Below, piece after piece: positions 15,881 to 24,234 of a stretch of DNA of 64,000 bases (its first letter is position 1; every line of letters begins with the position of its first letter). Made by a program: the position numbers and the translations under genes. This DNA is from Shinella sp. CPCC 101442 (GTDB lineage Bacteria; Pseudomonadota; Alphaproteobacteria; Rhizobiales; Rhizobiaceae). The stretch lies in assembly GCF_024704725.1 (NCBI RefSeq), contig NZ_JALIQS010000004.1:1-64000 (forward strand). The letters run 5' to 3'. Below the pieces are notes generated by a model. That model worked only from the letters and a program-made list of their open reading frames with translations, was not told the origin of the DNA and made no database searches.

Positions 15881-17497
15881 GTGGCAGGGGAGATGTATGA
15901 CTTCGTGATCGTCGGTGCCGGTTCGGCGGGCTGCGTGCTTGCCAACCGGCTGAGCGAGAACGGCCGCCACTCGGTGCTGGTGCTGGAAGCCGGCGGCAGC
16001 GACCGCCGCCCGTGGATCCAGATTCCGATCGGTTACGCCAAGACGTTCTTCGACGGCACGGTGAACTGGAAATACAGTGCCGAGGCCGATCCGGGCCTTG
16101 CCGGCCGCGCACTCTACTGGCCGCGCGGCAAGGTGCTTGGCGGCTCCAGCTCGATCAATGCGATGGTCTATGTCCGCGGCCAGCGCGAGGACTACGACGC
16201 CTGGGCCGCGTCGGGTCTTGAAGGCTGGTCCTACGACGATGTGCTGCCCTTCTTCCGCAAATCGGAAGACAACAGCCGCGGCGCGGATGCCTACCACGGT
16301 GCCGGCGGCGGTCTCGCCGTCTCCGATATCGGCGGCGACTGCCATCCCGTCATCGAGCATTTCTTCGAGGCGGCGCGCGAATCGGGGCTGCCGCTCAACA
16401 ACGATTTCAACGGCGCCGTCCAGGAGGGTGTCGGGCGCTACCAGTTCAATATCCGCGACGGCGTGCGCTCCAGCGCGTCGAACGCTTTCCTGCGGCCGGC
16501 GCGGGGGCGGCGAAACCTGACCGTGCTGACCGGTGCGCATGCGACGGCGCTTGTCATGCAAGGCAGCCGGGTGTCGGGCGTCACCTTCCGTAAAGACGGC
16601 GCGGTGCGCACGGTTTCGGCCGGCCGGGAAGTGATCCTTGCGGCGGGCGCCATCAATACGCCGCAGCTTCTGATGTTGTCGGGCCTCGGCCCGGCGGTGG
16701 ACCTTCAGGCGGCCGGCATTCCGGTCACTGCCGATCTGCCCCAGGTGGGCCGGAACCTGCGCGATCATCTCTATTGCCCCTATTTCTTCCGGGTGCGCGA
16801 GAAGACGCTCAACGACAGCCTGACCTCCTGGCCCTGGCTGATGAGGGCGGGCCTGCGCTATGCCTTGTCGCGGCGCGGGGCGCTCGCGACCAGCGTAAAT
16901 CATGCCGGCGCATTCCTGAAGACGCGTCCGGGCCTCGACCGGCCGAACATGCAGTTCTACTTCATGCCGATGAGCCTCGAACCGAAGAAGGGCGGCTCGG
17001 AAATCGGCTTCCACGACTTCTCCGGCATCACCATTTCCGCCAGTCCCTGCCGGCCGACGAGCGCTGGGCACCTTTCCGTCGCCAGCAGTGATCCTTTCGC
17101 CCCGCCGGTCATTACGCCGAACTACCTTTCCACGAACGAGGATGTGGAGGACATGCTGTCCGGCGTCCGCTTCATCCGGCAACTGGCGGCAAGCCAGGCG
17201 CTTTCCTCTCTGATCGAGGCGGAGGTCGAGCCGGGGCCGTCCATCCGGGAGGAGACCGACCTCGTCAGGGACTTCCGGGCGCGCTCCAACACGACCTTCC
17301 ACCCCGTCGGCACCTGCCGGATGGGGCCGGGGCGGGTGGATTCGGTGGTCGACCGCAGGCTGAAGGTGCATGGCATCGACGGGTTGCGTATAGCCGACGC
17401 ATCCGTGTTCCCGGACATGATCTCTGGCAATACGAATGCAACCTGCATTATGATCGGCGAAAAGGCATCCGTCGAAATTCTCACCGCGCCGGGCTAG
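15881..17497 (+). CDS. GMC-family FAD oxidoreductase (choline/alcohol dehydrogenase type)
   Basis: This 538-residue flavoenzyme has the FAD-binding start YDFVIVGAGSAGCVLANRLSE and the GMC signature GGSSSINAMVYVRG near residue 84. The C-terminal catalytic region carries the histidine in FHPVGTCRMG and the asparagine in SGNTNATC. The GTG at 15881 lies six bases after AGGAGG and is preferred over the ATG at 15893. No signal peptide is visible, so it is probably cytoplasmic. It is the last enzyme of the operon before the repressor gene and presumably oxidises a primary alcohol or polyol. Confidence 0.9.
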   Translation: MAGEMYDFVIVGAGSAGCVLANRLSENGRHSVLVLEAGGSDRRPWIQIPIGYAKTFFDGTVNWKYSAEADPGLAGRALYWPRGKVLGGSSSINAMVYVRGQREDYDAWAASGLEGWSYDDVLPFFRKSEDNSRGADAYHGAGGGLAVSDIGGDCHPVIEHFFEAARESGLPLNNDFNGAVQEGVGRYQFNIRDGVRSSASNAFLRPARGRRNLTVLTGAHATALVMQGSRVSGVTFRKDGAVRTVSAGREVILAAGAINTPQLLMLSGLGPAVDLQAAGIPVTADLPQVGRNLRDHLYCPYFFRVREKTLNDSLTSWPWLMRAGLRYALSRRGALATSVNHAGAFLKTRPGLDRPNMQFYFMPMSLEPKKGGSEIGFHDFSGITISASPCRPTSAGHLSVASSDPFAPPVITPNYLSTNEDVEDMLSGVRFIRQLAASQALSSLIEAEVEPGPSIREETDLVRDFRARSNTTFHPVGTCRMGPGRVDSVVDRRLKVHGIDGLRIADASVFPDMISGNTNATCIMIGEKASVEILTAPG

Positions 17498-17562
17498 AGC
17501 GTGGCGGAGGATTGACGGCAAAAGGGGATGGACATGACGATGTGGTCGCGGAAGGGCGCAGA

Positions 17563-18579
17563 GTGAAAAAGCGCGTAACCCTGAAGTTCCTCGCGGAGCG
17601 AACGGGCTTTGACATTTCGACCATCTCGCGCGTGTTGCGCGACGACGCCACGCTGTCGATCCGTCCCGAAAATATCGAGATCATCAAACGCACGGCGCGC
17701 GAACTCAACTATGTGCCGGACACGGCCGCACGCAGCCTGCGTTCGGCCCGCAGCTACTCCATCGGCGCGATCCTGCCTTCCCTGCAGAACCAGATTCACG
17801 CGCAGATCGTCGAGGGCGCCTCGCGGGTTTGCCGCGATCGTGGCTATTCGTTGATCATCGCGCATCTCGCCGATCCGACCGACGAACAGGAAGTGATTGC
17901 CGACCTGATCGCGCGCAATCGCATAGAAGGCCTCATGTCGCTGACTTTTCGCGAGGAGCTTCGGCGTTTTGCGGGGAGCCATGACGGGGATTTTCCTGTC
18001 ATGGCGGTAAACTGGTGGGCGCCTGGCTTCGAAAGCGCCGTGACGCTGGACGAACGCCCCGGCGCACGCCTTGCGACCGAGCATCTTGTCGATTTGGGTC
18101 ACACTCGTATTGCGCACCTTTCGGGCGACCTCAACCGTTTCAACGCCGCCGAACGTTTTGCCGGATATCGGGAGGCGCTCATGCTGCGGGATGTCATGTT
18201 CCACGAGGATCTGACGCAGACGGCCGGCTATGGTTACGAGGACGGCGCACGCGCCATGGAGGCGCTCCTCGATCGCAAGCAAGGGGGCTTCACGGCGGTG
18301 TTCGCGGTCAGCATGCTCACGGCCGCGGGAGCGATCGGCGTGCTCAACCGTCGTGGGATTCGTGTTCCGGAAGACATCTCCGTTATCGGCTTCAACGACG
18401 GCATGCTGGCGGAGGTCATGAGCCCCAGCCTCAGCACGGTTGCCTATCCACTTGCCGATCTTGGCCGGGCCGCGGCGGAGGGGATGATCGCGCTTGTCGA
18501 GAAATCTGTGCCCCAATATCGTCTGGTCATTGGCGGGCCTCGTTTGATCCAACGCGGCAGCACCGCCGTTTGCCCTTAG
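17563..18579 (+). CDS. LacI-family transcriptional regulator
   Basis: An N-terminal helix-turn-helix (VTLKFLAERTGFDISTISRVLRDD) and hinge (ARELNYVPDTAARSLRS) precede a periplasmic-binding-like sensor domain. The C-terminal segment RVPEDISVIGFNDG is typical. The start is uncertain: GTG 17563 puts the HTH at the usual distance from the N-terminus and has GAAGGG upstream, while GTG 17542 and TTG 17512 are in-frame alternatives. It closes the kinase/HAAT operon, 65 bp after the GMC gene. I infer that it represses the operon by binding the palindrome at 5956-5975 and is released by a pathway sugar. Confidence 0.88.
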   Translation: MKKRVTLKFLAERTGFDISTISRVLRDDATLSIRPENIEIIKRTARELNYVPDTAARSLRSARSYSIGAILPSLQNQIHAQIVEGASRVCRDRGYSLIIAHLADPTDEQEVIADLIARNRIEGLMSLTFREELRRFAGSHDGDFPVMAVNWWAPGFESAVTLDERPGARLATEHLVDLGHTRIAHLSGDLNRFNAAERFAGYREALMLRDVMFHEDLTQTAGYGYEDGARAMEALLDRKQGGFTAVFAVSMLTAAGAIGVLNRRGIRVPEDISVIGFNDGMLAEVMSPSLSTVAYPLADLGRAAAEGMIALVEKSVPQYRLVIGGPRLIQRGSTAVCP

Positions 18580-18718
18580 CCGTTGCATGCGCACGCCATT
18601 GATCATGCACATTCTCTCATGCGGACCGGGATGAACCCAGTGTCGCTGACGGCGGCGGCACCCCTATCTTGAGCAGCGCGACGTTCTCATCGTGTTTCGG
18701 CATATCATGCCGCAGAAG

Positions 18719-18732
18719 ACAGGGCGCCCTGT
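18719..18732. repeat. 14-bp perfect palindrome
   Basis: ACAGGGCGCCCTGT lies between the LacI gene and the small gene at 18788. A second short inverted repeat, CGGCAT-ATC-ATGCCG, is at 18698-18712. Either could be part of a terminator of the long operon or an operator for the small gene. No T-tract follows. Confidence 0.35.
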
Positions 18733-18787
18733 AGGGGCAAGGCGAAAAACGTGGTAAGCGCCAGCCAAACAACACAGGAGTGTCATC

Positions 18788-19021
18788 GTGAGCGAACCGA
18801 CCGTAGCAGAGGCAACAAACCGCATTTATGAATCGCTCCAGGCGGACAATGCAGACATCGACGAACATATTGCGGTTCTCAAGGCGGCGTTGACGCGGGA
18901 GGGTTTGAAAGAGGCCTTGTTCGACCCGGCCAGGCTCGCGCACAGCAACCGTTCCGGCAGGAAGCTGATGCAGGCCTATTTTCGGCAGCGCGGCGTGACG
19001 GTAAAATACTCGGCTTCGTGA
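18788..19021 (+). CDS. Small conserved-looking hypothetical protein
   Basis: I do not recognise this 77-residue protein. It starts with GTG, seven bases after AGGAG, which supports translation. The sequence is mostly helix-forming and charged (VAEATNRIYESLQADNADID... RKLMQAYFRQRG) with no signal peptide, membrane segment or cysteine. It is followed after 37 bp by a secreted hypothetical protein on the same strand, so the two may be cotranscribed. Confidence 0.55.
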   Translation: MSEPTVAEATNRIYESLQADNADIDEHIAVLKAALTREGLKEALFDPARLAHSNRSGRKLMQAYFRQRGVTVKYSAS

Positions 19022-19058
19022 AGCCCGTTTGACGCCAGACCGGAAGGAATAAACCACT

Positions 19059-19727
19059 GTGAATGTGATGAGATCCTACCTGAGCGCATGCGCTGCGCTC
19101 AGGTTTTTGTGTCACTCGATGGGCAATGGGGTCGCCCATGCTGAAGACCTGCCGACGGACCCCGCTGCGTTTGAACTGACGCCACAGATACTCGCGGCGC
19201 TTGCCGAATGCCGTGCGCCGCGCGACGTTCTTGGCGAGGTTGGAATGGCGCTCTTCATGGGAGGAACGGTGCCGGCCTGGCTCACGCCTGTCGATGCTGA
19301 CGGCCACGATGGAATGATGGGCCTGGAAACCTTCGATCTCAAGGAGCCGATCACGGTGTTTGGCGCACCCGCAACACGGATCTCGTTCCTTCAGGAATGG
19401 GTCGTGACGGAGCGGGATTATGACGCCGCACTCGCCACAATCCAGAAAGAGGGCATGAAGCGCGCACCGATCAGGCTGACCGAGCAGTATTATCGCTTCG
19501 TCCATCCTGAGAGCGGGCCGATGATCGGCGCCTTCGCTCCGACCGACGATGCGCTGGCCGTGCTGCTGGGCATGCCGGCCGAAGCAGGCAAACCCAAAAC
19601 GATGTTCGTTGGCTGCAACTATACAGTTGCTTCGCAGGAAGAGTTCCTCGATGCAGCCGGCAAAGCCGACGCGATGGCCGGCGATGCGGCGAGAGACATC
19701 GAGGACATGCTGGAAGGGGAGCCTTAA
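19059..19727 (+). CDS. Hypothetical secreted protein
   Basis: This 222-residue product starts with a hydrophobic stretch compatible with a signal peptide (YLSACAALRFLCHSMGNGVAHAED). A soluble domain of about 195 residues follows that I cannot assign. Two cysteines remain after the leader (about positions 50 and 186). GTG 19059 is used, ten bases after GGAAGG; an ATG three codons later (19068) is an alternative. The leader region contains a perfect 8-bp inverted repeat at 19081-19101. Confidence 0.6.
   Translation: MNVMRSYLSACAALRFLCHSMGNGVAHAEDLPTDPAAFELTPQILAALAECRAPRDVLGEVGMALFMGGTVPAWLTPVDADGHDGMMGLETFDLKEPITVFGAPATRISFLQEWVVTERDYDAALATIQKEGMKRAPIRLTEQYYRFVHPESGPMIGAFAPTDDALAVLLGMPAEAGKPKTMFVGCNYTVASQEEFLDAAGKADAMAGDAARDIEDMLEGEP
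19081..19101. repeat. Hairpin in the 5' coding region of the secreted protein
   Basis: TGAGCGCA at 19081-19088 and TGCGCTCA at 19094-19101 form a perfect stem with a 5-base loop, 22 bases after the proposed start codon. Early hairpins can limit translation, or this may mark that the true start lies further downstream. Confidence 0.35.
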
Positions 19728-19890
19728 GCCGTCCGTGAACTCAGTCCGAGATGCCTCCTTGCGGCAGGCTTCGGACGTCTCCTGGCCGGACGAACGCCAT
19801 CAAAACTGGCAAAAGTTCGTAGCCCGGACATGAGCTGAACCTGCGCCGCCGCGCTCGGTGACATCCGTGTCGCCAGCCTCTCCAAGACAC

Positions 19891-19923
19891 GAAGAAGGCC
19901 CATGCATGGCAAGGGCCTTCTTC
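19891..19923. terminator. Terminator hairpin after dctA
   Basis: GAAGAAGGCCC (19891-19901) and GGGCCTTCTTC (19913-19923) pair perfectly over 11 bp. It lies 30 bp beyond the dctA stop on the minus strand and also follows the plus-strand gene ending at 19727, so it can serve both. The pyrimidine-rich stem end takes the place of a T-run. Confidence 0.7.
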
Positions 19924-19952
19924 TGTCGACTGCTGCCTTTGAAAGGGTTCCG

Positions 19953-21263
19953 TCAGCTTGCACCGTGCGGGATGGGCTCTTCCGAAAAGGCCGGCGCCGG
20001 AAGGCTTTCGCCGTCGAGGATGCGCCGGGCGCGGTCCTTGTCTATATCGCCGACCCAGGTGGCGATGACCACGGTCGCCACGCAATTGCCGAGATAGTTG
20101 CCCAGCGCACGGGCGATCCCCATGAACCAGTCGACCGAGAGCACCAGGACGAGACCGATGGCCGGGATGCTGGGAATGGCCGCCAGCGTCGCGGCGAGGA
20201 TAACGATCGCGGAGCCGGGAACACCATGGGCGCCCTTGGAGGTGACGAGCGCCACGCCGAGAATGGCGAGGAGATCGGTGAAGGCGAGCGGTGTGTTGGT
20301 CGCCTGGGCGATGAAGACGGCGGCAAGCGTCAGATAGATCGAGAAGGCATCGAGATTGAAGGAATAGCCCGTGGGGATGACGAGGCCGACGGTCGAGCCC
20401 TTGATGCCGAGATGCTCCAGCTTGCGCATGGTCTGCGGCAGCACGGCGTCGCTGGAGGCCGTGCCGGCGACGATGCTCACCTCTGTACGCAGGTAGCGCA
20501 GAAGCTTGACGATGCTGAAGCCGGCCACGTGCAGGATGGAGCCGAGCACGACGATGACGAAGAGCGCGATCGTCACGTAGAACAGGGCGACGAGGTAGCC
20601 GAGTTGGGCCAGCGAGCCGACGCCGTATTTGCCGGTCGTAAAGGCGATGGCGCCGAATACGCCGAGCGGGGCGAGGCGGACGATGAAGGCCATGATCTTG
20701 AAGACCACGTCGCCGGCCATCTCGATGATATGCAGAAGCGGCTTGCCGCGCTCGCCGACCTGCGCCAGGGCGCAGCCGAAGAGGATCGCGACGAGCAGGA
20801 CCTGCAGGATGTCGCCCTGGGCGAAGCCGCTGATCATGGTGGTCGGGATGAGCTTCATCAGGAATTCGACGGTACCGCCGCTCGAAACCTCATGGGCCTT
20901 TTCCACATAGGAGGACAGGGCGGAGGCATCGAGCGTGCTGACGTCGATGTTCATGCCGTGGCCCGGCCCGAAGAGGTAGGCGACGATGATGCCGAGTACC
21001 AGCGCGATGGTGGTGACGATCTCGAAATAGACGAGCGCGCGCACGCCGACGCGCCCAACCTTTTTCAAACTCCCCGCACCCGCAATGCCATGCACGACGA
21101 CGCAGAAGACGATGGCCGGAACCAGCATCTTGATGAGCTTGATGAAGCCGTCTCCGAGCGGTTTCATCTTCGTGGCGAGGTCGGGCATGAAGAAGCCGGC
21201 GGCGACGCCCAGCACCAGTGCAATGCAGACCTGCCCGAACAAGGACTTCGACCAATTGGGCAT
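19953..21263 (-). CDS. dctA: C4-dicarboxylate transporter DctA (DAACS family)
   Basis: This 436-residue sodium/proton-coupled symporter shows the DAACS core ASSDAVLPQTMRKLEHLG followed by STVGLVIPTGYSFNLDAFSI, close to rhizobial DctA. About eight transmembrane helices and two re-entrant loops are expected. The start at 21263 (MPNWSKSLFGQV) has GGGAGGAA directly upstream; the open frame continues to 21398 without a plausible protein. It should import succinate, malate and fumarate across the inner membrane. It is divergent from a LysR gene instead of the dctBD two-component genes classically next to dctA. Confidence 0.9.
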   Translation of the reverse strand: MPNWSKSLFGQVCIALVLGVAAGFFMPDLATKMKPLGDGFIKLIKMLVPAIVFCVVVHGIAGAGSLKKVGRVGVRALVYFEIVTTIALVLGIIVAYLFGPGHGMNIDVSTLDASALSSYVEKAHEVSSGGTVEFLMKLIPTTMISGFAQGDILQVLLVAILFGCALAQVGERGKPLLHIIEMAGDVVFKIMAFIVRLAPLGVFGAIAFTTGKYGVGSLAQLGYLVALFYVTIALFVIVVLGSILHVAGFSIVKLLRYLRTEVSIVAGTASSDAVLPQTMRKLEHLGIKGSTVGLVIPTGYSFNLDAFSIYLTLAAVFIAQATNTPLAFTDLLAILGVALVTSKGAHGVPGSAIVILAATLAAIPSIPAIGLVLVLSVDWFMGIARALGNYLGNCVATVVIATWVGDIDKDRARRILDGESLPAPAFSEEPIPHGAS

Positions 21264-21409
21264 ATATATTCCTCCCTTTGACAAAGGGGGAAAACCGCGA
21301 CCGGAACGCCTGCGCATGCACGGCCTCCACCGTCTCCTCGCATCGCCAGCGTTGTCGCATCTCCCCCCTGACGTCACGACTGTTGCCGAATATGTCATCC
21401 TTGTCTAAT

Positions 21410-21426
21410 ATCGATTTATCCGCGAT
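21410..21426. promoter_or_regulatory. Candidate LysR binding dyad in the dctA-lysR spacer
   Basis: ATCG-N9-CGAT within an AT-richer stretch lies 16 bp before the LysR start, where autoregulatory sites usually are. The spacing suits the family but the half-sites are short. Confidence 0.35.
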
Positions 21427-21441
21427 CTATAGGGTTACGCT

Positions 21442-22341
21442 ATGAGAATGCGCCAGCTCCAGTGTTTCGTGGTTCTCGCCGAGGAGCTGAACTTTACCCG
21501 CGCGGCCCAGAGGCTGAACATGTCGCAGCCGCCACTCAGCACGCAGATCCAAACGCTTGAGCGCGAATTGGGGACCGATCTCATCAACCGGACCAGCCGC
21601 AAGGTGGCACTGACGCGGGCGGGCGAACGCTTCCTGCAGCGGGCACGCAACATTCTCGATCAGTACGAGCGCAGCTTGCAGGAAATCCGCGAAATACAGC
21701 AGGGACAGGACGGCATGGTCGAGATCGGCACCACCGGATCGATCCTGCGCGGTGGCCTGTCGGAACTTCTCTCCAGCTTCGCGGCGAGCCATCCGCGCAT
21801 CACGCTGCGGGTGCACGAGCAATCGCCCGTCGCGCAGATCAACGAGGTCCGCCGCCGCCGCACGGATGTCAGCTTCAACCGTTCGATACCGCATGACGAG
21901 GAGCTTGCCCACGAATATGCCTGGCAGGAGGAGCTGGTCGCGCTGGTGCGCAGCGACCATCGGCTCGCCGGTCGCGCCAGCGTTTCCATTGCGGATCTGC
22001 GCGGCGACCAGTTCGTGGTGCTCCAGTCGGAAAGCTCGGATTTCGCGGCCTATGTCATGTCCTATATCGTTGCCTCGGGCTATCGGCCGCGCATCTCGCA
22101 GCAGGTGATCGATGCGCAGTCGATCCCCAGCCTCGTCGCGGCGGGGTTCGGCGTCAGCATCGTGCCGGCGGGCATTGCCAAGCTGACCACGGGGCCGCTC
22201 GTCTTCCTGCCGATCCGCCCCGATCCGCCGCATTCCGAAGTTTACATCATTTATCACCAGCACGACCCGACGCCGGCCCTGCAACTCTTCCTGGCCGAGA
22301 CGCGCCGGATGCTCGGGCACGATCCGGTCGGTACTCCCTAG
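21442..22341 (+). CDS. LysR-family transcriptional regulator
   Basis: This 299-residue LysR protein has the DNA-binding N-terminus MRMRQLQCFVVLAEELNFTRAAQRLNMSQP (HTH about 16-38, with PPLSTQIQTLERELGTDL after it). The effector domain runs from about residue 90. The sequence resembles the CatR/BenM-like branch. It is transcribed divergently from dctA across a 178-bp spacer, so I infer control of dctA and of itself. Confidence 0.9.
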   Translation: MRMRQLQCFVVLAEELNFTRAAQRLNMSQPPLSTQIQTLERELGTDLINRTSRKVALTRAGERFLQRARNILDQYERSLQEIREIQQGQDGMVEIGTTGSILRGGLSELLSSFAASHPRITLRVHEQSPVAQINEVRRRRTDVSFNRSIPHDEELAHEYAWQEELVALVRSDHRLAGRASVSIADLRGDQFVVLQSESSDFAAYVMSYIVASGYRPRISQQVIDAQSIPSLVAAGFGVSIVPAGIAKLTTGPLVFLPIRPDPPHSEVYIIYHQHDPTPALQLFLAETRRMLGHDPVGTP

Positions 22342-22353
22342 CCGGCTACCGGC

Positions 22354-24030
22354 CTACGGGTTGCGCCTGGCCAGGTGCTGCGCGAGCCTGTCGATGTCTT
22401 CAGGCGTCCACCCCGGCGGATCGGTGACGGCCAGCCAGGCCTTGAGATAGTGCTCCGGTGCGAAGACGTGGCCGTAGCCCATGGGCGTGCCGTTGGCGAC
22501 CGCCATGTCGACGGCAAGCTGCAGCATGGTCACGATGGGAAACCATTGCAGGTGCTCGGACACATCAGGACCGCGCGGCGCATTCATCCAGTCGGGTCGG
22601 CGATAGAGGTCGCGGTAGTCGAAGAAGGTGATCGCGTCGCTGGCATATTGCAGATAGACGATGCGCATACGCCCCCAGGGCGTCTGGGCGGGCACCGTCG
22701 GGCCGTTCTGGTTCATGAAGCGGAATGTCGCGCCGTCCCGGAACTCCGGCAGCCAGGCGGGTGAGCCGGGGTTGCGGGCCTGCGTCACCTGACGCCAGAT
22801 GCGGCTCGCAAAGGGCGGCCCGCTCCAGAGGGCACCGTCGATCGGATCGCCGAGGATTTCGAAAACGTCCGTGGAGCGTTCGGAATTCAGGGCGCCGAGG
22901 CTGAGGCCGTGCAGGTAGAGTTTCGGCCGGTGCTCACGCGGCAGGCTCGTCCAGTAGCCATAGACCTCGGCGAACAGGGCCTGGGCCGCTTCCATCCCGT
23001 AGTCGGGCTCGACCAGCAGAGACAGCGGGCTGGAGAGATAGGAATACTGGAGCGCCACGCTGGCGATATCGCCCCGGTGGAGATATTCGGCGGTGTCGAT
23101 TGCCGCGGGATCGACCCAGCCCGTTCCCGTCGGCGTGATCACGACGAGGACAGAACGCTCGAAGCCGCCGACACGCTTCAGCTCATCGAGAGCGAGCTTT
23201 GCCCGTTCGCCGGCCGTATCGCCGGCGCGCAGGCTCGCATAGACCCGGATGGGCTCCAGCGCCGGCTTTCCCGTCACGGTTTCGATGTCCCCGACATCGG
23301 GGCCGGAGGAAACGAAGCGCCGCCCGGTTCTTCCAAGCTCCTCCCAGGCGAGAAGCGAGGCCGCGCTGCCGGTCTGCAGCGGGGATGTGGGCCGGTCCTG
23401 ATCCGCTTCGAACAGGGCGTCGAAGGCGGCAAAGGACGAGTCCGCCAGATGCAGGGCGTAGCGCACCAGGAGACCGTTGGCGATGGACCAGAAGAGCACG
23501 ATCCCGACCGTGAAGCCGATCACGCGCGAAACCCGCGGCGGCATGAGGCGATCCGCGCCTTTCGAGATCAGGCCGATGACGAGAAGGAACAGGCGGGCGA
23601 GCAGCACCAGAGCCACGAAGGCCAATACGGCGATCAGGCTGACCTCGATGGGATGGGCGCTGCCGACGGGCTCCATCTCCATCAGCACACGGATCGAGTT
23701 CTGCCATTCGGTGGTCTTCCACAGGAACGCGACGGCGAGGACGAGGCAAAGGCCCAGAACCACGGCCTTGAGCCACCACTCCATGCGGCCGCGTGGTTCG
23801 GGCAATTGCATGTAGCGCCAGAGCCAGCGCCACCCGACGCCCATGGCATAGCCGACGGCGAAACACGCGCCGGAAAGGGCGCCCTGGATGAGGTAGGTGC
23901 GCGGGATGAGCGTCGGCGTCAGGGAGGCCGCGAAGAAGATCGTTCCGAGCACGACCCCGCCGGCCGACAAGGACCGCAGGAACCGCAGGATGACGCCAAT
24001 CAGGATCTGCCGCTTCACGAATGTCAGCAT
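22354..24030 (-). CDS. Integral-membrane alpha/beta hydrolase (Abhydrolase_9 family)
   Basis: This 558-residue protein matches the two-part family in which an N-terminal membrane domain is joined to an alpha/beta hydrolase domain. The membrane domain has four or five hydrophobic segments within residues 1-200, including GTIFFAASLTPTLIPRTYLI. The hydrolase part (about 240-555) contains the nucleophile elbow LYLHGLSLGALNSE. The natural substrate of this family is unknown to me. It lies directly downstream of the ureE remnant on the same strand, 18 bp away. It is convergent with the LysR gene at 22341. Confidence 0.85.
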   Translation of the reverse strand: MLTFVKRQILIGVILRFLRSLSAGGVVLGTIFFAASLTPTLIPRTYLIQGALSGACFAVGYAMGVGWRWLWRYMQLPEPRGRMEWWLKAVVLGLCLVLAVAFLWKTTEWQNSIRVLMEMEPVGSAHPIEVSLIAVLAFVALVLLARLFLLVIGLISKGADRLMPPRVSRVIGFTVGIVLFWSIANGLLVRYALHLADSSFAAFDALFEADQDRPTSPLQTGSAASLLAWEELGRTGRRFVSSGPDVGDIETVTGKPALEPIRVYASLRAGDTAGERAKLALDELKRVGGFERSVLVVITPTGTGWVDPAAIDTAEYLHRGDIASVALQYSYLSSPLSLLVEPDYGMEAAQALFAEVYGYWTSLPREHRPKLYLHGLSLGALNSERSTDVFEILGDPIDGALWSGPPFASRIWRQVTQARNPGSPAWLPEFRDGATFRFMNQNGPTVPAQTPWGRMRIVYLQYASDAITFFDYRDLYRRPDWMNAPRGPDVSEHLQWFPIVTMLQLAVDMAVANGTPMGYGHVFAPEHYLKAWLAVTDPPGWTPEDIDRLAQHLARRNP

Positions 24031-24048
24031 GGCGAACGGCTGGGGAAA

Positions 24049-24234
24049 TCAGGCAAGGCTGTGATGGTTTTCGTGGTCATGGCCATGATGGTCGTCTCAC
24101 ACGGGATGGAGCGCCGCCACCATTGCGCGCACCGAAGCGCCGAGCCGGATGACCATGTCCCGGATGGGACGGTCGCGCAGGATGAGCGGTGGGGCAAAGG
24201 CGGCCTCGTTGCGGTGATATTCAGGATGGGGCGG
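24049..24234 (-). pseudogene. ureE: Decayed 3' remnant of ureE (urease nickel metallochaperone)
   Basis: One minus-strand frame from 24234 to 24049 translates to a segment that aligns with the C-terminal domain of UreE: LRDRPIRDMVIRLGASV, then MVAALHPV. A histidine-rich tail DDHHGHDHENHHSLA and a stop follow. A TGA at 24097-24099 interrupts the frame between the domain and the tail. The N-terminal two thirds of UreE are absent; upstream the frame meets the stop codon of the urea-channel gene. The conserved histidine in the RDHV-type motif of UreE (the inter-subunit nickel site) reads Arg here (RDRP). UreE normally follows ureC, which fits the location. Confidence 0.75.

Noticed and set aside
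24049-24234. A functional small His-rich metal-binding protein
   Set aside because: The frame has a stop before the His-rich tail and no start codon with a ribosome site ahead of it; decay of ureE explains the sequence better.
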